A DNA stretch of 64,000 nt from Pseudomonas rhodesiae (GTDB taxonomy: Bacteria > Pseudomonadota > Gammaproteobacteria > Pseudomonadales > Pseudomonadaceae): the NCBI RefSeq assembly GCF_007858255.1, contig NZ_VFEU01000010.1, positions 62,001 through 126,000 on the forward strand, written 5' to 3'. Both the position numbers and the translations under genes were made by a program. The notes beneath the pieces are model-generated. The model saw only the letters and a list, made by a program, of their open reading frames with translations. It had not been told where the DNA came from and did no database searches. Positions within the stretch are counted from its first letter, which is position 1, and each line of letters begins with the position of its first letter. Positions 1-7,560 of the stretch are shown here, in pieces.

Positions 1-1
1 T

Positions 2-1798
2 TGCCGCGAAGCGGATATCTGCGTCGACCTGGGGGGCAGCAAGGCCAGTGACAGTTACCTGCAAATCGACAAACTGATCGCCGCCGCCCAGGCCAGCGGC
101 GCCCAGGCGATTCATCCGGGCTACGGGTTTCTCTCGGAAAACGCCGGGTTCGCCCGCGCCATCGAAGCCGCCGGCTTGATCTTCCTCGGCCCGCCCGCCT
201 CTGCCATCGACGCCATGGGCAGCAAATCCGCAGCCAAAGCGTTGATGGAAACCGCCGGCGTGCCCCTGGTACCGGGTTACCACGGCGAGGCCCAAGACCT
301 GGAGACTTTCCGCGACGCCTGTGCCCGCATCGGTTACCCGGTGCTGCTCAAGGCCACGGCCGGCGGCGGCGGCAAAGGCATGAAAGTGGTCGAGGATGTC
401 AGCCAATTGGCCGACGCCCTGGCCTCTGCCCAACGCGAGGCGTTGTCGTCATTTGGCAACGCCCAGATGCTGGTGGAGAAATACCTGCTCAAGCCCCGTC
501 ATGTGGAAATCCAGGTTTTCGCCGACCAGCACGGGCACTGCCTGTACCTGAATGAACGGGATTGCTCGATTCAGCGCCGTCATCAGAAGGTCGTGGAGGA
601 AGCTCCGGCCCCCGGCTTGAGCGCTGAACAGCGCCGTGCCATGGGCGAGGCTGCCGTGCGGGCGGCCCAGGCGATCGGCTATGTCGGCGCCGGCACCGTG
701 GAGTTTTTGCTCGACGCGCGCGGCGAGTTCTTCTTTATGGAGATGAATACGCGGTTGCAGGTCGAACATCCGGTCACCGAAGCGATTACCGGTCTGGACC
801 TGGTGGCCTGGCAGATCCGCGTGGCCCAGGGCCAGGCGCTGCCGATCACCCAGGCACAGGTGCCCTTGATCGGACATGCCATCGAAGTGCGTCTGTATGC
901 CGAGGACCCGGCCAATGATTTTCTGCCCGCCACCGGGCACTTGGCGCTGTACCGCGAATCCACCCCCGGCCCTGGGCGCCGCGTGGACAGCGGCGTGAGT
1001 GAGGGGGATAACGTTTCGCCCTTCTACGATCCGATGTTGGGCAAGTTGATTGCCTGGGGCGAGGACCGTGAACAGGCGCGCCTGCGCTTGCTGAGCATGC
1101 TCGACGAATTCGCCGTGGGCGGGCTGAAGACCAACCTGGGCTTCCTGCGGCGCATTATTGGGCACCCGGCATTCGCCGCAGCCGAACTGGATACCGGGTT
1201 TATTCCGCGCTATCAGGAACAATTGCTGCCGCCGACCGGCGCGCTGAGTGATGATTTCTGGCAGGCCGCAGGTGCCGCGCTGATGCACAGCCTGCCCGCC
1301 GGCGACGGCCCGTGGGCAGACACCCGTGGCTTTCGCGCGGGGTTGCCCGCTGAGGTTTCGTTGCACTTGAGCTGCAACGGGCAGGACCGACTGGTGACCC
1401 TGGCGCCAGACATTACGCAGTTGCACGGCGAGCAGTTGAGCATCGAACGCGACGGCGTGCGTCGCAGCTATCTGGCGGTCCGGCACGACGGCGGCGTGTT
1501 TGTACGCTGGGACGGTGAAATGCATGGGGTCAGCCTGTTCGACCCGATTGCTGCCGTGGAAGCCAACCAATCCCATCAGGGTGGCCTGACGGCGCCCATG
1601 AACGGCAGCATTGTGCGGGTGCTGGTGCAGGCCGGCCAGGCGGTCGAGGCCGGTACGCAACTGGTGGTGCTCGAAGCGATGAAGATGGAACACAGCATCC
1701 GTGCTCCCGAAGCCGGGGTGGTCAAGGCGCTGTTCTGTCAGGAAGGCGAAATGGTCGCCGAAGGCTGCACGCTGGTGGAGCTGGAAACGGCGGACTAG
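2..1798 (+). CDS. liuD: Methylcrotonyl-CoA carboxylase, biotin-containing (alpha) subunit, 5' end cut off
   Basis: This gene continues in from the left edge, so the N-terminal part of the biotin carboxylase domain is missing; about 598 codons are visible. The product uses ATP and bicarbonate to carboxylate biotin for the leucine/isovalerate pathway, acting with the LiuB carboxyltransferase. The ATP-grasp core is present (HPGYGFLSEN, the glycine-rich TAGGGGKGMKV loop, EMNTRLQVEHPVTE). The C-terminus carries a biotinyl domain with the EAMKMEHS lysine motif. Length and the region between the domains fit LiuD better than AccC or a propionyl-CoA carboxylase. It is the last gene on this strand here: the liuE often found next is absent, and the next gene is convergent, with the two stop codons sharing a CTAG. 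AtuF (geranyl-CoA carboxylase) is the closest alternative. Confidence 0.85.
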   Translation, partial: CREADICVDLGGSKASDSYLQIDKLIAAAQASGAQAIHPGYGFLSENAGFARAIEAAGLIFLGPPASAIDAMGSKSAAKALMETAGVPLVPGYHGEAQDLETFRDACARIGYPVLLKATAGGGGKGMKVVEDVSQLADALASAQREALSSFGNAQMLVEKYLLKPRHVEIQVFADQHGHCLYLNERDCSIQRRHQKVVEEAPAPGLSAEQRRAMGEAAVRAAQAIGYVGAGTVEFLLDARGEFFFMEMNTRLQVEHPVTEAITGLDLVAWQIRVAQGQALPITQAQVPLIGHAIEVRLYAEDPANDFLPATGHLALYRESTPGPGRRVDSGVSEGDNVSPFYDPMLGKLIAWGEDREQARLRLLSMLDEFAVGGLKTNLGFLRRIIGHPAFAAAELDTGFIPRYQEQLLPPTGALSDDFWQAAGAALMHSLPAGDGPWADTRGFRAGLPAEVSLHLSCNGQDRLVTLAPDITQLHGEQLSIERDGVRRSYLAVRHDGGVFVRWDGEMHGVSLFDPIAAVEANQSHQGGLTAPMNGSIVRVLVQAGQAVEAGTQLVVLEAMKMEHSIRAPEAGVVKALFCQEGEMVAEGCTLVELETAD

Positions 1799-2442
1799 AA
1801 CCTCGCCATGGCCTGCACCACTACACCGAGGATGCGACACGCCTCGGTGAACAGCTGTTTAGGGTACGTGGGGTTGAGCGGCACCAGGTAGAGCTGGCCG
1901 CTCTCCTCCCGTAACTGGCGGAAGGTCGCGTGAGGGTTGTCGGCCCATTGCGCGACCACCAGTTTACCGGGGCCGGCACTGACGGCCGGGTCTACCAGGA
2001 TCATCATGCCTGCGCCGATGCTCAAGCCGCTGGGCGCGGTCATGGCATCGCCCGTGACCGGCAGCCAGAAGGCGTCGCCCCTGGCGTGATAATCCGTGGT
2101 TTCATAGCGCGCGCCAGCATAGGCCGGGCGCTCCTCGCGGGCTTCGCACAGGCCTCTCCATTCATTGACGGGGTAGCGGAAAAACGCCGCGTGCCGTGGC
2201 GTCGGCAATGCCGGTTCGGCGCGACGCTCGCGCACTTCCTGCACCACTTCCAGATCCCCCAGACCCAATGCTTCCAGCACCCGGTTCATGTCCTCCAGGC
2301 TCGGCACGCGACGCTTGTTGAGCCAATGACCGACGCCCCCCTGGGACATGCCCAAGCGCTCAGCCAGTTCACCTTGCGTGACCTTGCGGTCTTTCATGTT
2401 GGCCCTGACCAACGCGATCCATTTATCCATGGGCCCAGACAA
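1795..2442 (-). CDS. XRE-S24 phage-type repressor lacking the self-cleavage dyad
   Basis: This 215-residue protein has the architecture of P22 C2/LexA-like repressors. An N-terminal helix-turn-helix (about 20-65, VTQGELAERLGMSQGGVGHW) precedes a C-terminal S24 peptidase/dimerisation domain (about 105-215). The S24 fold is clear (FWLPVTGDAMTAPSGL, GMMILVDP, YLVPLNPTYP). The nucleophile normally in the GDSM or GNSM motif is Ala133, and the general-base Lys normally in TFK is Arg175. An Ala-Gly pair at 109-110 sits where such repressors are cut. It probably binds DNA stably instead of being inactivated by RecA; that is inference. ATG 2442 is used; Met5 (2430) is possible. It is divergent from the DUF6124-like gene, so the 120-bp gap may hold its operator. 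No phage genes are near. Confidence 0.8.
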   Translation of the reverse strand: MSGPMDKWIALVRANMKDRKVTQGELAERLGMSQGGVGHWLNKRRVPSLEDMNRVLEALGLGDLEVVQEVRERRAEPALPTPRHAAFFRYPVNEWRGLCEAREERPAYAGARYETTDYHARGDAFWLPVTGDAMTAPSGLSIGAGMMILVDPAVSAGPGKLVVAQWADNPHATFRQLREESGQLYLVPLNPTYPKQLFTEACRILGVVVQAMARF

Positions 2443-2501
2443 TACGTCAGGTATTTTTCAGGGCAATAAACAGTTTGTAGTAATCCATAAAACGACATAA
2501 A

Positions 2502-2512
2502 TACGATACGTA
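2502..2512. promoter_or_regulatory. Candidate operator: short dyad between repressor and DUF6124-like gene
   Basis: TACG-ATA-CGTA is an 11-bp dyad in the AT-rich gap between two divergent genes, the expected place for an autoregulatory repressor site. Only one copy was seen, and a dyad this short can arise by chance. Confidence 0.3.
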
Positions 2513-2561
2513 CTATTATCAGGCATAAGGTTTTCAACACCCACCCAGAGTACTGCCCCTT

Positions 2562-2912
2562 ATGACGACGAGCCCGTACCTCCTGCCTGAACCCGCTGAA
2601 AACGATGAGCTGCAAGACCTGCGCAGCAGCGGCGCCGCCCAGCGCGCGCTGGATTTCTACCTGAAAGAAGAGATGTCGACGCCGGTGGCGAACGAGGCGT
2701 TGTTCGCCATCAAAGCAGGTATCAGTCAGGAAGAAGCCTTGATACATGCCTCGGACCTGCTGCGCAGCGCGGCGGCCACTGCGTATGAATCCGCGAGCAA
2801 CCACCAGGGTAATCAGCGGGACCTGGCGTTTTCAGTGGTGTATTTGATCGATATGGCGAAGGCGATGGTCGAGCGGTCGTTGCAGGTGCGCGAAGCGCAG
2901 GCGGACAGCTGA
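2562..2912 (+). CDS. DUF6124-like (formerly DUF3077-like) small protein
   Basis: This 116-residue soluble protein has no signal peptide or membrane segment. It resembles a family of small pseudomonad proteins with an N-terminal acidic stretch, an RALDFYL-type segment, and a helical C-terminal half (ASDLLRSAAATAYE, then a long helix ending VERSL). The function of the family is unknown. It stands divergent from the S24-type repressor, which may control it. Family assignment is by general resemblance and is moderately secure; the reading frame itself shows normal codon usage. Confidence 0.6.
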   Translation: MTTSPYLLPEPAENDELQDLRSSGAAQRALDFYLKEEMSTPVANEALFAIKAGISQEEALIHASDLLRSAAATAYESASNHQGNQRDLAFSVVYLIDMAKAMVERSLQVREAQADS

Positions 2913-2955
2913 TCGGCGCAAAGGAAAAATATTTCTATCCCACGGATAAAAACAT

Positions 2956-2984
2956 TTGACTTGCAAATGATAATGATTATTATT
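2956..2984 (+). promoter_or_regulatory. Sigma-70 promoter overlapped by a Fur box (for prrF)
   Basis: A -35 TTGACT (2956-2961) and a -10 TATTAT (2978-2983) are 16 bp apart. The segment between and over them, AAATGATAATGATTATTATT (2965-2984), is a very close match to the Fur consensus GATAATGATAATCATTATC. Fur-Fe2+ bound here would block RNA polymerase, so the sRNA should be made only when iron is scarce. Confidence 0.88.
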
Positions 2985-2990
2985 GAACCC

Positions 2991-3106
2991 AGCTGATCGC
3001 GAGATCAGTCGATAGACCAAGAGACCTTAGGTCGGACTCTTGGAATATCTCCTCATCAGGCTAATCACGGTTTTTGACCCGGCTCTTTGGCCGGGTCTTT
3101 TTTTTT
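2991..3106 (+). ncRNA. prrF: PrrF iron-responsive small RNA
   Basis: The transcript of about 115 nt carries the PrrF hallmarks: a 5' hairpin (CTGATCGCGAGATCAG), a second hairpin around AAGAG...CTCTT, and the conserved single-stranded core CTCCTCATCAGGCTAATC. The ending GGTTTTTGACCCGG leads into the terminator. PrrF RNAs pair, with Hfq, to mRNAs of iron-rich proteins (sodB, sdh, acn and others) and spare iron; this is known for the family. The start site is inferred from the promoter spacing. Only one copy is in this window. In P. aeruginosa prrF1 and prrF2 are tandem, while fluorescens-type strains usually carry them apart. Confidence 0.9.
3076..3106 (+). terminator. Rho-independent terminator of prrF
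   Basis: GACCCGG (3076-3082) pairs with CCGGGTC (3091-3097), followed by nine T. The next 270 bp to the carboxypeptidase gene hold no gene or clear element that I can see. Confidence 0.92.
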
Positions 3107-3378
3107 GCCAGTTTCCCTGGCATGGCTTCAGGCTAATGAAGACTGTGTGTTGCGTGATGGCGCGCATGGTAGCAAAAGACCATCGCCGAATGAAAGCTAC
3201 CCAAAGGCTCTGGCTCACATCTTTGGGAAATAGCGCTTGAGAATCAATCTCATAAATTCTAAGCTGCGGCGGCGTCAAGGATGATGCCCCCCTCCCTGCG
3301 CAACAATTTTGCATCCAGGCTTTACCGGACTCCTGTGTAATATAGCCGCCACAATACTCATAATCAGGCAACCAGACT

Positions 3379-4530
3379 ATGACAGTGGCCTTGACCTCCA
3401 TCAGAATCAGCACCGACTTCGACAGTGGCAATATCCAGGTGCTGGACGCCAGCGATGCCTATCAATTGCTGCTGGCGATCAAACCCGACACACGCAGCCA
3501 GCATTTCCAGTGGTTTCACTTCAAGGCCGAGGGTATGCATGTGGGCCATACCCACACCTTCCGCTTGAGCAATGCCGGGCGCTCTTCATATCCCCATGCC
3601 TGGAGCGGCTACAACGCCGTAGCCTCCTACGACCACGTCAACTGGTTCCGCGTGCCGACACGCTTCGATGGCGAAATCCTGCACATCAGCCTGGAGACTC
3701 GCGAGAAGCACGCCTGGTTCGCTTACTTCGAACCCTACAGCCGCGAACGTCATGACGGCTTGATCGAGCAGGCGCTCAAACACACCGGCACCCAGTTGCT
3801 GGCCACCGGCAAGAGTGTCGAAGGCCGCGACATTCAGTTGCTGCGCCGGGGCAAAGGCGGCGAAGGACGACGCAACGTATGGATCATCGCCCAGCAACAT
3901 CCGGGCGAACACATGGCCGAATGGTTTATGGAAGGGATCATCGAACGATTGCAACAGGACGGCGATGCCGAGCTGAAAAAACTGCTGGCGGTGGCTGACC
4001 TGTACCTGGTGCCGAATATGAATCCGGACGGCGCCTTCCACGGGCACCTGCGCACCAACGCCATGGGCCAGGACCTCAACCGCGCGTGGCAGAGCGCGAG
4101 CCAGGACCTCAGCCCGGAAGTACTGTTCGTGCAACAGCAGATGGAACAGTACGGCGTGGACCTGTTCCTGGATATCCACGGTGACGAAGAAATCCCCTAT
4201 GTATTCGCCGCTGCCTGCGAAGGCAACCCAGGCTACACGCCGCGCATCGAAGCCCTGGAAAAACACTTTCGCAGCCACCTCAGCGGCTTGACCCGTGACT
4301 TCCAGACCACTCATGGCTACACCCGCGACCTGCCGGGCGAAGCCAACATGACGTTGGCCTGCAATGCGGTCGGCCAAAAGTACGATTGCCTGTCGCTGAC
4401 CTTGGAAATGCCCTTCAAGGACAACAACGACGCGCCCAACCCGAAAACCGGCTGGTCGGGCGAGCGCTCGAAACAGCTGGGCAAGGATGTACTGAGCAGC
4501 GTCGCCGATATCGTCGGCCTGTTGCGCTGA
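3379..4530 (+). CDS. M14 family zinc carboxypeptidase, cytosolic carboxypeptidase (CCP) type
   Basis: This 383-residue protein lacks a signal peptide, so it is cytoplasmic. It has the two-part layout of bacterial CCP-like (AGBL/M14D) enzymes: an N-terminal beta-sandwich of about 120 residues, then the carboxypeptidase domain. The zinc ligands are visible as HPGE (about H173/E176) and the His of DIHGDEEIP (H267). The substrate-binding NMNPDGAFHGHLRTN and DLNRAW segments and the catalytic Glu in LTLEMPF (E343) are also present. A P. aeruginosa homologue has been structurally studied. Eukaryotic members remove C-terminal glutamates from tubulin; the bacterial substrate is not settled. It is monocistronic and convergent with the cytochrome b561 gene. 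Confidence 0.88.
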   Translation: MTVALTSIRISTDFDSGNIQVLDASDAYQLLLAIKPDTRSQHFQWFHFKAEGMHVGHTHTFRLSNAGRSSYPHAWSGYNAVASYDHVNWFRVPTRFDGEILHISLETREKHAWFAYFEPYSRERHDGLIEQALKHTGTQLLATGKSVEGRDIQLLRRGKGGEGRRNVWIIAQQHPGEHMAEWFMEGIIERLQQDGDAELKKLLAVADLYLVPNMNPDGAFHGHLRTNAMGQDLNRAWQSASQDLSPEVLFVQQQMEQYGVDLFLDIHGDEEIPYVFAAACEGNPGYTPRIEALEKHFRSHLSGLTRDFQTTHGYTRDLPGEANMTLACNAVGQKYDCLSLTLEMPFKDNNDAPNPKTGWSGERSKQLGKDVLSSVADIVGLLR

Positions 4531-4548
4531 CAGCAACGCGCCCCGGCA

Positions 4549-5088
4549 TCAGTCCTTGGTGCCGGTCATGCTCTGCAATACACCATCGCGTCGGATCAGC
4601 CCATGAAACAACGCCGCCGCCAGGTGCACCAACACCGTGAGAAACAGCAGGTACGCCAGGTACCCATGGGCCTTACGCAGCAGCGCGAACAACGGTGCGT
4701 TCGCCTCCACCAGCGCCGGTAGTCGTACGGAGCTGCTGAGCATCACCGGGTCGCCCGCCGCTGAAATCATCGCCCAGCCCAGCAGCGGCAATGCCAGCAT
4801 CAAACCATACAACATCAGGTGCGATGCCTTTGCTGCCAACACTTGCCACTGCGGCAAGTCCTGGGGCAGAGGCGGTTGCTGCGTGGAAAAGCGCACCACC
4901 AGCCTGACGATAACCAGCGCCAGAATCGCAATACCCAACGGTTTATGCAGTTGGATCAGCCAGGCATGCCGCTCCGAGACCGAGGCCGCCAAGCCCGCGC
5001 CGATAAACAGCATGGCGATGACCATCAGCGCCATCAGCCAGTGCAGCAGGCGCGCCAAGGGCGCGAAGAGTTGTGGAGAGGCCTTCAT
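4549..5088 (-). CDS. Cytochrome b561 family membrane protein
   Basis: This 179-residue protein has four transmembrane helices and the diheme b561 pattern: a His in the first helix (ARLLHWLMALMVI), another in HKPLGI, and paired His residues in the later helices (ASHLMLYGLML, HGYLAYLLFLTVLVHLAAALFH). It should pass electrons through the inner membrane, probably from ubiquinol. Its start overlaps the stop of the upstream peroxidase gene by 4 bp (ATGA), so the two are translationally coupled. The b561 probably feeds electrons to the peroxidase (inference). It is the last gene of an apparent ECF-sigma-controlled operon. Confidence 0.9.
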   Translation of the reverse strand: MKASPQLFAPLARLLHWLMALMVIAMLFIGAGLAASVSERHAWLIQLHKPLGIAILALVIVRLVVRFSTQQPPLPQDLPQWQVLAAKASHLMLYGLMLALPLLGWAMISAAGDPVMLSSSVRLPALVEANAPLFALLRKAHGYLAYLLFLTVLVHLAAALFHGLIRRDGVLQSMTGTKD

Positions 5089-6167
5089 GGTTTCGACTCC
5101 TGTGGAGCATGGTGCAAGGGGCTGACCTCGCCGGCGCGGCGCAGGTAAGAACTGGCGTATGCCGCCGAGCGGGCCGCCAGCAAGGGGTCATTGGAGGCTT
5201 GAATACCGCTGGGCAGAATCAACGGATCGAAGTTGATATCGCGGCAGTCGCCGTCGGCCTGGGGCTGGCTGCTTTGCACCACCAGGGTACCGGCGTTCAG
5301 CACCGTATGGGGGCCGGACCAGGGTTTACTGGCATCGTCCAGCACGTCGCCGGGGTTGGCCAGGGTCATGTTCAACTGCCAGCGCAGCGGCCCGGCGGCC
5401 AGTCGCTGCACCAGGTCTTTCTCCAGGAAGTCCGAACCATCGACGGCGGTATCACCCACCGCGTCTTGGCTTTGGGGCACCACCGCCCAGCGCACGGCTT
5501 GACGCTTGCCCTCCCCGTTCACCAGATAAAACGCATTGATGCCGTTATAGGTTTCGGTCGCGTAACTGGCCGACGGTTTGGCGGTCTTGACCCATGCCAG
5601 GAACGGTGCGGCCTCCGGATGGGCGGCAAAAAACGCCGGCATGTTCGCTGGGTTCGGCTTGCCGGTGGCTGGGTCCGGCGCGCCCGCCTTGAGCAACTGA
5701 TAGAACGCCTCGGGCGTGCCCACCGGGAACACCGGCATGCTGTTCATGCCGGTGCGCCATTGCTGGCCGTTGGCCTGGCTGAACTGCACGGCAAAACTAC
5801 GGATCGGCACGCTGCTATCAGGCGCGTACGGGTTGCCGCTGGGCAAGGCGAAGCGGCCGATCAACGGGGTTTTGGCCTCGCTGAACACCTCGGCACTCGA
5901 ATAGGCGCGCGCCTCGGCAGAGCTTTGGAAGTAACCCGCCACGCACACGCCTTTGGCGTGGTTGCGCCGATAGCCAGGGTGCACGCCGTTGTTGGTTTCC
6001 AGGGCATTGACCAAGGTTTTAGGCCGCAGCCGCTGTGGGTCGAGTGTGCCATTGACGTAGGCAAACGCTGCGGCCAAACCGGCCACCACAACACCGATGG
6101 CAGCAAGACGCACCACCAGGCTTGCGGTACTCAAGGCAGGACGGGGCGGTGATGGGTGATCCAGCAT
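5085..6167 (-). CDS. Catalase-related haem peroxidase, membrane-anchored or exported (SrpA-like)
   Basis: This 360-residue protein belongs to the short catalase-like peroxidase family, well below the length of a true catalase. An N-terminal hydrophobic segment (about 15-37, VVRLAAIGVVVAGLAAAFAY) puts the enzyme in the periplasm. The active-site His lies in RRNHAKGVCVAGYF, and the proximal haem Tyr in AYASSYLRRAGE near the C-terminus. The central PDSSVPIRSFAVQF and AFYQLLKAGAP segments match the family. It overlaps the cytochrome b561 gene by 4 bp. Its upstream region carries a promoter element nearly identical to that of the ECF sigma gene, so it is probably a direct target. Likely role: peroxide removal with electrons from the quinone pool. 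Confidence 0.88.
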   Translation of the reverse strand: MLDHPSPPRPALSTASLVVRLAAIGVVVAGLAAAFAYVNGTLDPQRLRPKTLVNALETNNGVHPGYRRNHAKGVCVAGYFQSSAEARAYSSAEVFSEAKTPLIGRFALPSGNPYAPDSSVPIRSFAVQFSQANGQQWRTGMNSMPVFPVGTPEAFYQLLKAGAPDPATGKPNPANMPAFFAAHPEAAPFLAWVKTAKPSASYATETYNGINAFYLVNGEGKRQAVRWAVVPQSQDAVGDTAVDGSDFLEKDLVQRLAAGPLRWQLNMTLANPGDVLDDASKPWSGPHTVLNAGTLVVQSSQPQADGDCRDINFDPLILPSGIQASNDPLLAARSAAYASSYLRRAGEVSPLHHAPQESKP

Positions 6168-6208
6168 AAAAAACTCCAGGGCCGAGGGCCGCAGGGGGAA
6201 AGTGCTAT

Positions 6209-6235
6209 GAGACGAATCCCACGTAGGCTTATTCC
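6209..6235 (-). promoter_or_regulatory. ECF-type promoter of the peroxidase-b561 operon
   Basis: On the minus strand, GGAATAA (6229-6235) is followed after exactly 14 bp (GCCTACGTGGGATT) by CGTCTC (6209-6214), about 45 bp before the peroxidase start. The promoter of the ECF sigma gene reads GGAATAA-CCTACGCGGGCGAA-CGTCTA, with the same boxes and spacing and a related spacer. This supports a shared ECF regulon. Confidence 0.8.
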
Positions 6236-6282
6236 CCCTTCACTGTAGTTTTTTTCAGCGGTACGACCTCACATACCGCGCT

Positions 6283-7560
6283 TCAGGAATCCCAAATCGC
6301 GCCATAGGCCGCAATGCCCCTGGCTTCAAGCTCTTGCACCACATGTCGCGTCAATGCCTGGTTGGCGATACAGATCACCGCCTCCGCCCCGCAGGCCTGC
6401 ACGGCGCCATAGGCCAGTTGTACCAAGTCGGGTTTGCCGCGTTCGGCGGTGTCCCAGATCAACGCCTGGGGGTGAGCCCGCAGAATCTCGTCGACCAGGG
6501 CATCGCCATAGGTCGCTCGTGGGCTGCGGGTCGACCAGATCAACTGGATCGGCACTTTGCGCGCCAACACGTGCGGCATCACCGGGCCGATCCCGCTGCC
6601 AGTGGCGACGTACACCACCGACTTGAACAGGGTTTCCACATTGGCCACTCCCGCGGTGGTAATGCCCTTGACCCACACATGACGGGGTAACGCGTCGATA
6701 AAGCGGCCCGTCCAATCCCCGGCCCGGGAGATGACCAAACGAAACCCCGCCTCCCGCGGGGCCGGAATATTGGCAAACGCGTGCCATTCCAACAGCGGGT
6801 GCCGGCTGATGGCAGTGGATGAACCGGCAAACGGCGTGGTGTGGGCGAACCGCGTAATCACCGCATGGGACGAAGGCCGTATGTGCTCCACCGCAACTTT
6901 GCGCAAGCGCAACCATGGCAGCACGATACTGATACTCACCAGCCCCAACAGCCAGAACGCGCCATTGTGTAACAGATCGGTGGGGCGCTCTGAGGAAGCC
7001 ATCAGCGTCAGCGCCCAAAACAATCCCAATGCGGACCAGCCCGCAAAGCGGTGCACCCGCTCGAAAGCGTTGTGAAACCGGCTACGCACCCACGGCTGGG
7101 CCATGATCACCATCACCACCAGCAATCCCAGCAGCGCGCTGCCCAGCCATAATGTGCTCGACGCAACCACCTCGACCTGCACCCACTGCGCCTGCATCAT
7201 CGCCGCAAACCAAGCCGTGGCCGCCAGGGCCGCACCACTGTGCAACCCGCCCAGGTGATACACCTTCGCCGCGCTGCGCCGGATACGCAGTGGCCAAGTG
7301 ATCGGCACCCGCGTCGCCAGCCAGAACAGGGCATTGATCACGTACTGCTGACGAATCAGGATCGCCAGGGACAGGTTGATCAGCACCATTTGCGAAAGCA
7401 CCTGCACGTCAATCCGCGGCCACCACCACAAGAACGTGCCGTTACCCAGCAACACCAACCCGGCGAGGCGGTTGTAATAGGAAAACAGCGGCAACGCCCG
7501 CCAGCGTCGCCATAGCGCGGGCCTGGGCGGAACCACGGTACGGCTCAGGGCATCAAGCAT
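6283..7560 (-). CDS. Ferric-reductase-like membrane protein with FAD/NAD(P)-binding domain
   Basis: This protein has 425 residues. The first 220 or so form about six transmembrane helices, with histidines that could hold haem (VYHLGGLHSGAALAA, FHNAFERVHRFAGWS). The C-terminal 200 are a ferredoxin-reductase-like domain: a barrel with a HPLLEWHAF segment, comparable to the HPFT flavin motif, and a nucleotide-binding loop VVYVATGSGIGPVMPHVL. It may move electrons from NAD(P)H across the membrane; the acceptor is unknown. Its start overlaps the end of the upstream adenylation gene by 8 bp, so the two are coupled. Ferric reductase or NADPH-oxidase-like activity is possible but not shown by sequence. 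Confidence 0.7.
   Translation of the reverse strand: MLDALSRTVVPPRPALWRRWRALPLFSYYNRLAGLVLLGNGTFLWWWPRIDVQVLSQMVLINLSLAILIRQQYVINALFWLATRVPITWPLRIRRSAAKVYHLGGLHSGAALAATAWFAAMMQAQWVQVEVVASSTLWLGSALLGLLVVMVIMAQPWVRSRFHNAFERVHRFAGWSALGLFWALTLMASSERPTDLLHNGAFWLLGLVSISIVLPWLRLRKVAVEHIRPSSHAVITRFAHTTPFAGSSTAISRHPLLEWHAFANIPAPREAGFRLVISRAGDWTGRFIDALPRHVWVKGITTAGVANVETLFKSVVYVATGSGIGPVMPHVLARKVPIQLIWSTRSPRATYGDALVDEILRAHPQALIWDTAERGKPDLVQLAYGAVQACGAEAVICIANQALTRHVVQELEARGIAAYGAIWDS

Noticed and set aside
1795..2912. Prophage remnant
   Set aside because: A C2-like repressor alone is not enough; no integrase, att repeats or structural genes are near.
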